Part shown: positions 61,909 through 64,000 of the stretch, in pieces | Position numbering within the stretch: the first letter of the stretch is position 1 | How the letters are laid out: every line of letters starts with the position of its first letter | Assembly: GCA_016790705.1 (NCBI GenBank) | Contig: JAEUOT010000030.1 | Span: forward strand, 78,322 to 142,321 | Direction: 5' to 3' | DNA length: 64,000 bases | From: Hydrogenophaga sp. | Lineage (GTDB): Bacteria; Pseudomonadota; Gammaproteobacteria; Burkholderiales; Burkholderiaceae_C | Position numbers and translations under genes: made by a program | The notes under the pieces: generated by a model | Databases searched by the model: none | The model's input: only the letters and a program-made list of their open reading frames with translations | Told to the model about the DNA's origin: nothing

Positions 61909-62411
61909 GGGTTCGCTCCCTGATCCTGCACCAGGTGCGATACGGTTCGCGGGGGATGGACCACCAGCACCAGATGGGCGATCGCCGTGACCAGCAGCAG
62001 CCCCGACATCAACCAGGCGATCGGGGACATCGAGAGTTGCAGATGCACCGTGGTGTCGCCGTACTCGGCAAAACGCTGTGCGCGGGTGGTCATGAGATAG
62101 GCCAGGAATGCGAAGGTGCCGGCGCAGGTCAGGTGTACCAGCCGGGCCTGCACGTCCCTGAGCCACTCGGGTATGTAGGGGTCCAGGGAGTCGAACACCA
62201 CGTGTTCGTTGCGCCAGGAGACCAGGGGCAACGCGCCGAAGATCACGACCACCATCAGGATCTCGGTCAGCTCAAGGCCGCCGGGCACGGAGTGGTTGAA
62301 GAACTTGCGGCCGCTGACGTCCACCATGGTGAGCCACATCAGGGAGAACAGGGCCATGGCGGCCATCAGGCCGGAGGACCACTGCAGCACTTTTCCGAAG
62401 GTTTTTTGCAT
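61905..62411 (-). CDS. dctQ: TRAP transporter small permease subunit (DctQ)
   Basis: The 168-residue protein, starting at MQKTFGKV, has four membrane helices with the DctQ pattern WLTMVDVSGRKFFNHSVPGGLELTEILMV and SWRNEHVVFDSLDPY. It lies between the DctP and DctM genes of the TRAP operon. A hairpin at 62437-62468 separates it from dctP. Confidence 0.92.
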   Translation of the reverse strand: MQKTFGKVLQWSSGLMAAMALFSLMWLTMVDVSGRKFFNHSVPGGLELTEILMVVVIFGALPLVSWRNEHVVFDSLDPYIPEWLRDVQARLVHLTCAGTFAFLAYLMTTRAQRFAEYGDTTVHLQLSMSPIAWLMSGLLLVTAIAHLVLVVHPPRTVSHLVQDQGANP

Positions 62412-62436
62412 GGGGTGCGGAGTCCAGGAAATGAAA

Positions 62437-62468
62437 CCGGCGGGCCGTTGCAGCAACGGGCCCGCCGG
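62437..62468 (-). terminator. Strong stem-loop between dctP and dctQ
   Basis: On the minus strand, CCGGCGGG (62461-62468) pairs with CCCGCCGG (62437-62444), and CCGTTGC (62453-62459) with GCAACGG (62445-62451), leaving a one-base bulge. The T tract after it is weak (TTTCATTT). It is therefore more likely an mRNA-stabilising or attenuating structure for the binding-protein message than a full terminator. Confidence 0.6.
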
Positions 62469-62498
62469 CAATTCGACGGTGTGAGACTGGCGCCTGCC

Positions 62499-63509
62499 TT
62501 ACTTGACCTTGGCAATCTCGGCGCGGAACTCTGCCAGCACGCCCTTGGGGTTCTTCAGACCCTTGGCCTCGACGGCAGCCGCCCACTTGTCTTCCAGCGG
62601 CGCCTGCTTGGCCTTGACCTCGTTGATGAAGGCTTCGCTGGCTTGGATGCGGGCCACGCCCTGCGCCTTCTGTGCGCCGTTGACCGAGGCGTCGTCGGCA
62701 CGCTCCCAGTTCACGCCGTAGGTGCGGGCCACGAATTCGCCGGAGAGCTTGTCCACCACGGCCTTGTCCTGGGCGGACAGCGCGTCGTACTTGCCGGGGT
62801 TCATCATGAACACGAAGCTCGTGTTGTAGAGACCGCCGGGGAAGGTGGTGGCGTGCTTGATCATCGAGAGCTTGAAGGCGCTGACCGATTCGTCGGGGAA
62901 CAGCGTGCCGTCCATCACACCGGTCGAGAGCAGTTCGAAGGCTTCGGTGGCGGGCTTGAGCGTGGTGTTCCAGCCCAGCAGCTTGGTCAACTCGTTGATG
63001 TTGCCGCCGCCGATGCGCCACTTCAGCGAGGCCGCGTCCGCAGCGTGCGTGACGGGTTTCTTGCTGTTGAAGATGATGCCCGGGCCGTGGGTGAACACGC
63101 CAAGCACCTTTACACCCTTGTGCTCGCCCATCGGGGCAAAGTACTTGGAGTAAATCTTCTGGTAGGCGACGGAGGTGGCGATGGCGTTGTCGCCGAGGAA
63201 GGGGAACTCCGCGACCTGGGTGGTCAGGAAGCGGCCGGGGGTGTAGCCGTCCACGGTAAAGGAGATGTCGGCCAGACCGTCGCGCACGGCGTCAAAGGTA
63301 CCGGGCGGCGCGCTGACGGCCTTGGGCAGGATGTTGCACTTCATCCGGCCGGCGCTTTCCTTTTCCAGGGCATCGCACCACTGCTTCTGGGAAACGCTCA
63401 GCGGATGGGTCGGCGGCACCCAGCTCGATGCGGTGAAGACGGTCTGGGCTTGGGCCGCGCTGCCCAGCAGGGCCAGGCCGAAAGCGGCGGCAATCGGACG
63501 GAATTTCAT
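62499..63509 (-). CDS. dctP: TRAP transporter solute-binding protein (DctP family)
   Basis: The 336-residue periplasmic protein has a signal peptide (MKFRPIAAAFGLALLGSAAQA) and the DctP fold: FTASSWVPPTHPLSVSQKQW, FDAVRDGLADISFTV and the LKWRIGGGNINELTKLLG region, which in place of the usual RVP...R contains Arg in WRIGGG. It binds an organic acid anion, probably a carboxylate; identity unknown. AACAGGAG precedes the ATG. Confidence 0.92.
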   Translation of the reverse strand: MKFRPIAAAFGLALLGSAAQAQTVFTASSWVPPTHPLSVSQKQWCDALEKESAGRMKCNILPKAVSAPPGTFDAVRDGLADISFTVDGYTPGRFLTTQVAEFPFLGDNAIATSVAYQKIYSKYFAPMGEHKGVKVLGVFTHGPGIIFNSKKPVTHAADAASLKWRIGGGNINELTKLLGWNTTLKPATEAFELLSTGVMDGTLFPDESVSAFKLSMIKHATTFPGGLYNTSFVFMMNPGKYDALSAQDKAVVDKLSGEFVARTYGVNWERADDASVNGAQKAQGVARIQASEAFINEVKAKQAPLEDKWAAAVEAKGLKNPKGVLAEFRAEIAKVK

Positions 63510-63539
63510 GCAGTTGTCTCCTGTTGTCATAGCAGATAC

Positions 63540-63556
63540 CCAAGTCGGACACTTGG
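63540..63556. promoter_or_regulatory. Short dyad in the dctP leader
   Basis: CCAAGT (63540-63545) and ACTTGG (63551-63556) form a perfect 6-bp dyad with a 5-nt centre, about 31 bp upstream of the dctP start. It is a candidate operator for the TRAP operon. Confidence 0.4.
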
Positions 63557-63612
63557 CCCGGATCACTATAGGTCAATCACCCCTGCGCCCCCCTACAGAC
63601 TTACCCGAGTTA

Positions 63613-63630
63613 ACCGACCGATTGGTTGGT
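63613..63630. promoter_or_regulatory. TetR-family-type operator palindrome upstream of etfB
   Basis: ACCGACCGATTGGTTGGT is an 18-bp imperfect dyad that matches its complement at 14 positions, the rest being transitions (ACCRACCR-type arms). This shape recurs in operators of TetR-family regulators of acyl-CoA and phenylacetate catabolism in betaproteobacteria. Confidence 0.6.
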
Positions 63631-63793
63631 AATAGGGAATTCCCTTGCTTTGTCGTCCCGACGGCAGACGCGCTGGGCGGCAATCGCCATGATCCAGACT
63701 TCACCTATAATCTGAAAAAAGCACGACCGTTCTATTTTTCTTCCCTGACGCACGGCAAATGTCGTGCAAGGTGTCAGGGGCCTACAATCCGAA

Positions 63794-63809
63794 TTGACGT
63801 GCACGTCAA
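63794..63809. promoter_or_regulatory. Perfect 16-bp palindrome upstream of etfB
   Basis: TTGACGTGCACGTCAA is an exact palindrome 52 bp before the etfB start. It has the ACGT-N0-2-ACGT architecture reported for LiuR-like (MerR-family) regulators of branched-chain amino-acid catabolism, whose pathways feed electrons to ETF. Assignment is inference. Confidence 0.6.
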
Positions 63810-63860
63810 CTCGGGTACCCGTTTCAACCGCCTTTTTCCAATCATCAGGAGCAAACCAGC

Positions 63861-64000
63861 ATGAAGGTCATCGTCCCCGTCAAACGCGTGGTGGACTACA
63901 ACGTCAAGGTGCGAGTCAAGAGCGACGGCACGGGCGTGGACATCGCCAACGTCAAGATGAGCATGAACCCGTTTGACGAGATCGCGGTGGAAGAGGCGGT
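63861..64000 (+). CDS. etfB: Electron transfer flavoprotein beta subunit (5' part, cut by window edge)
   Basis: The visible 46 residues ([20 protein letters not shown]...[17 protein letters not shown]) are the typical ETF-beta N-terminus: a Rossmann-like start with PVKRVVD and the [14 protein letters not shown]-site segment. ETF passes electrons from acyl-CoA dehydrogenases to the quinone pool. AGGAG lies upstream of the ATG. The gene continues beyond the window, where etfA is expected. Confidence 0.93.
   Translation, partial: MKVIVPVKRVVDYNVKVRVKSDGTGVDIANVKMSMNPFDEIAVEEA

Larger units (their letters stand above)
63510..63860. other. Intergenic regulatory region (351 bp) between dctP and etfB
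   Basis: This divergent region holds both promoters. Visible elements are a dyad close to dctP (63540-63556), a TetR-type palindrome (63613-63630), a -10-like TATAAT (63706-63711) without a good -35, and a 16-bp perfect palindrome (63794-63809). An open frame crossing it (63265-63864) is antisense to dctP and is not a gene. Confidence 0.7.

Noticed and set aside
63683-63711. Sigma-70 promoter with TATAAT at 63706
   Set aside because: No acceptable -35 hexamer 16-18 bp upstream, so it was kept only as a note in the intergenic entry.
63265-63864. 199-codon plus-strand frame across the dctP/etfB gap
   Set aside because: Half of it is antisense to dctP; the remainder covers operator sequences and overlaps the start of etfB.
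1-64000. CRISPR arrays, insertion sequences, prophage, tRNA or rRNA genes
   Set aside because: No direct-repeat arrays, transposase or integrase frames, cloverleaf candidates or rRNA-like stretches were seen; composition is even throughout.

Overview
The window is about 68-70% GC, gene-dense and without rRNA, tRNA, insertion sequences or prophage. Its gene content (QseBC-type two-component system, BktB thiolase of polyhydroxyalkanoate/fatty-acid metabolism, DUF1631 proteins, TRAP and TAXI transport proteins, type-1 GshA, EttA) points to a chromosomal segment of a betaproteobacterium of the order Burkholderiales, possibly of the Sphaerotilus/Leptothrix/Rubrivivax type. The order is inferred from family resemblance; the genus is a guess.

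Left part (0-14 kb): the end of an endonuclease/exonuclease/phosphatase gene; a QseBC/PmrAB-like two-component system bracketed by two paralogous genes for exported Ala/Lys/Glu-rich peptides, each with a terminator and tandem CTTAA boxes upstream; a cold-shock-type DEAD-box helicase; then two DUF1631 paralogues flanking an unknown gene, ettA and a DUF1415 gene; then an orphan membrane-anchored TAXI-type binding protein. 14-20 kb is a metal island on the minus strand (CDF exporter, small Cys/His protein, TolC-like protein, multicopper oxidase, cupredoxin, DUF411 protein, CusF-like protein), divergent from a MerR regulator with a clear 19-bp-spacer MerR operator.

Middle part (20-39 kb): a general amino-acid ABC transporter operon (aapJQMP type) with a terminator after the binding-protein gene; an acyl-CoA ligase; a DUF2189 membrane protein with a perfect FNR-type box at its start, beside a hemerythrin gene; then housekeeping genes (2OG-Fe dioxygenase, YkvA, bktB, SDR, RluA-type pseudouridine synthase, PNPOx-fold protein, OmpA, FecR, dusC, gshA, SRPBCC, YlqF GTPase, AhpD-like, NAD(P)H oxidoreductase, DUF427).

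39.5-57.5 kb is the most distinctive part. Two versions of an ATP-grasp / alpha-E / transglutaminase module lie on either side of comEC. One is on the minus strand with ATP-grasp and alpha-E fused in one protein and a giant DUF2126 transglutaminase. The other is on the plus strand with separate ATP-grasp, alpha-E and transglutaminase genes. Next to them is a MoxR-DUF58-TgpA transglutaminase operon ending in a lytic transglycosylase, so four transglutaminase-fold proteins lie within 16 kb. The substrate of this peptide- or amide-bond chemistry is not known.

Right end (57.5-64 kb): a class II histone-deacetylase-like amidohydrolase, an enoyl-CoA hydratase, an MscS-type channel, a DctPQM TRAP transporter, and the start of etfB. 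The etfB upstream region carries two different palindromes that look like operators for acyl-CoA/branched-chain catabolism regulators.
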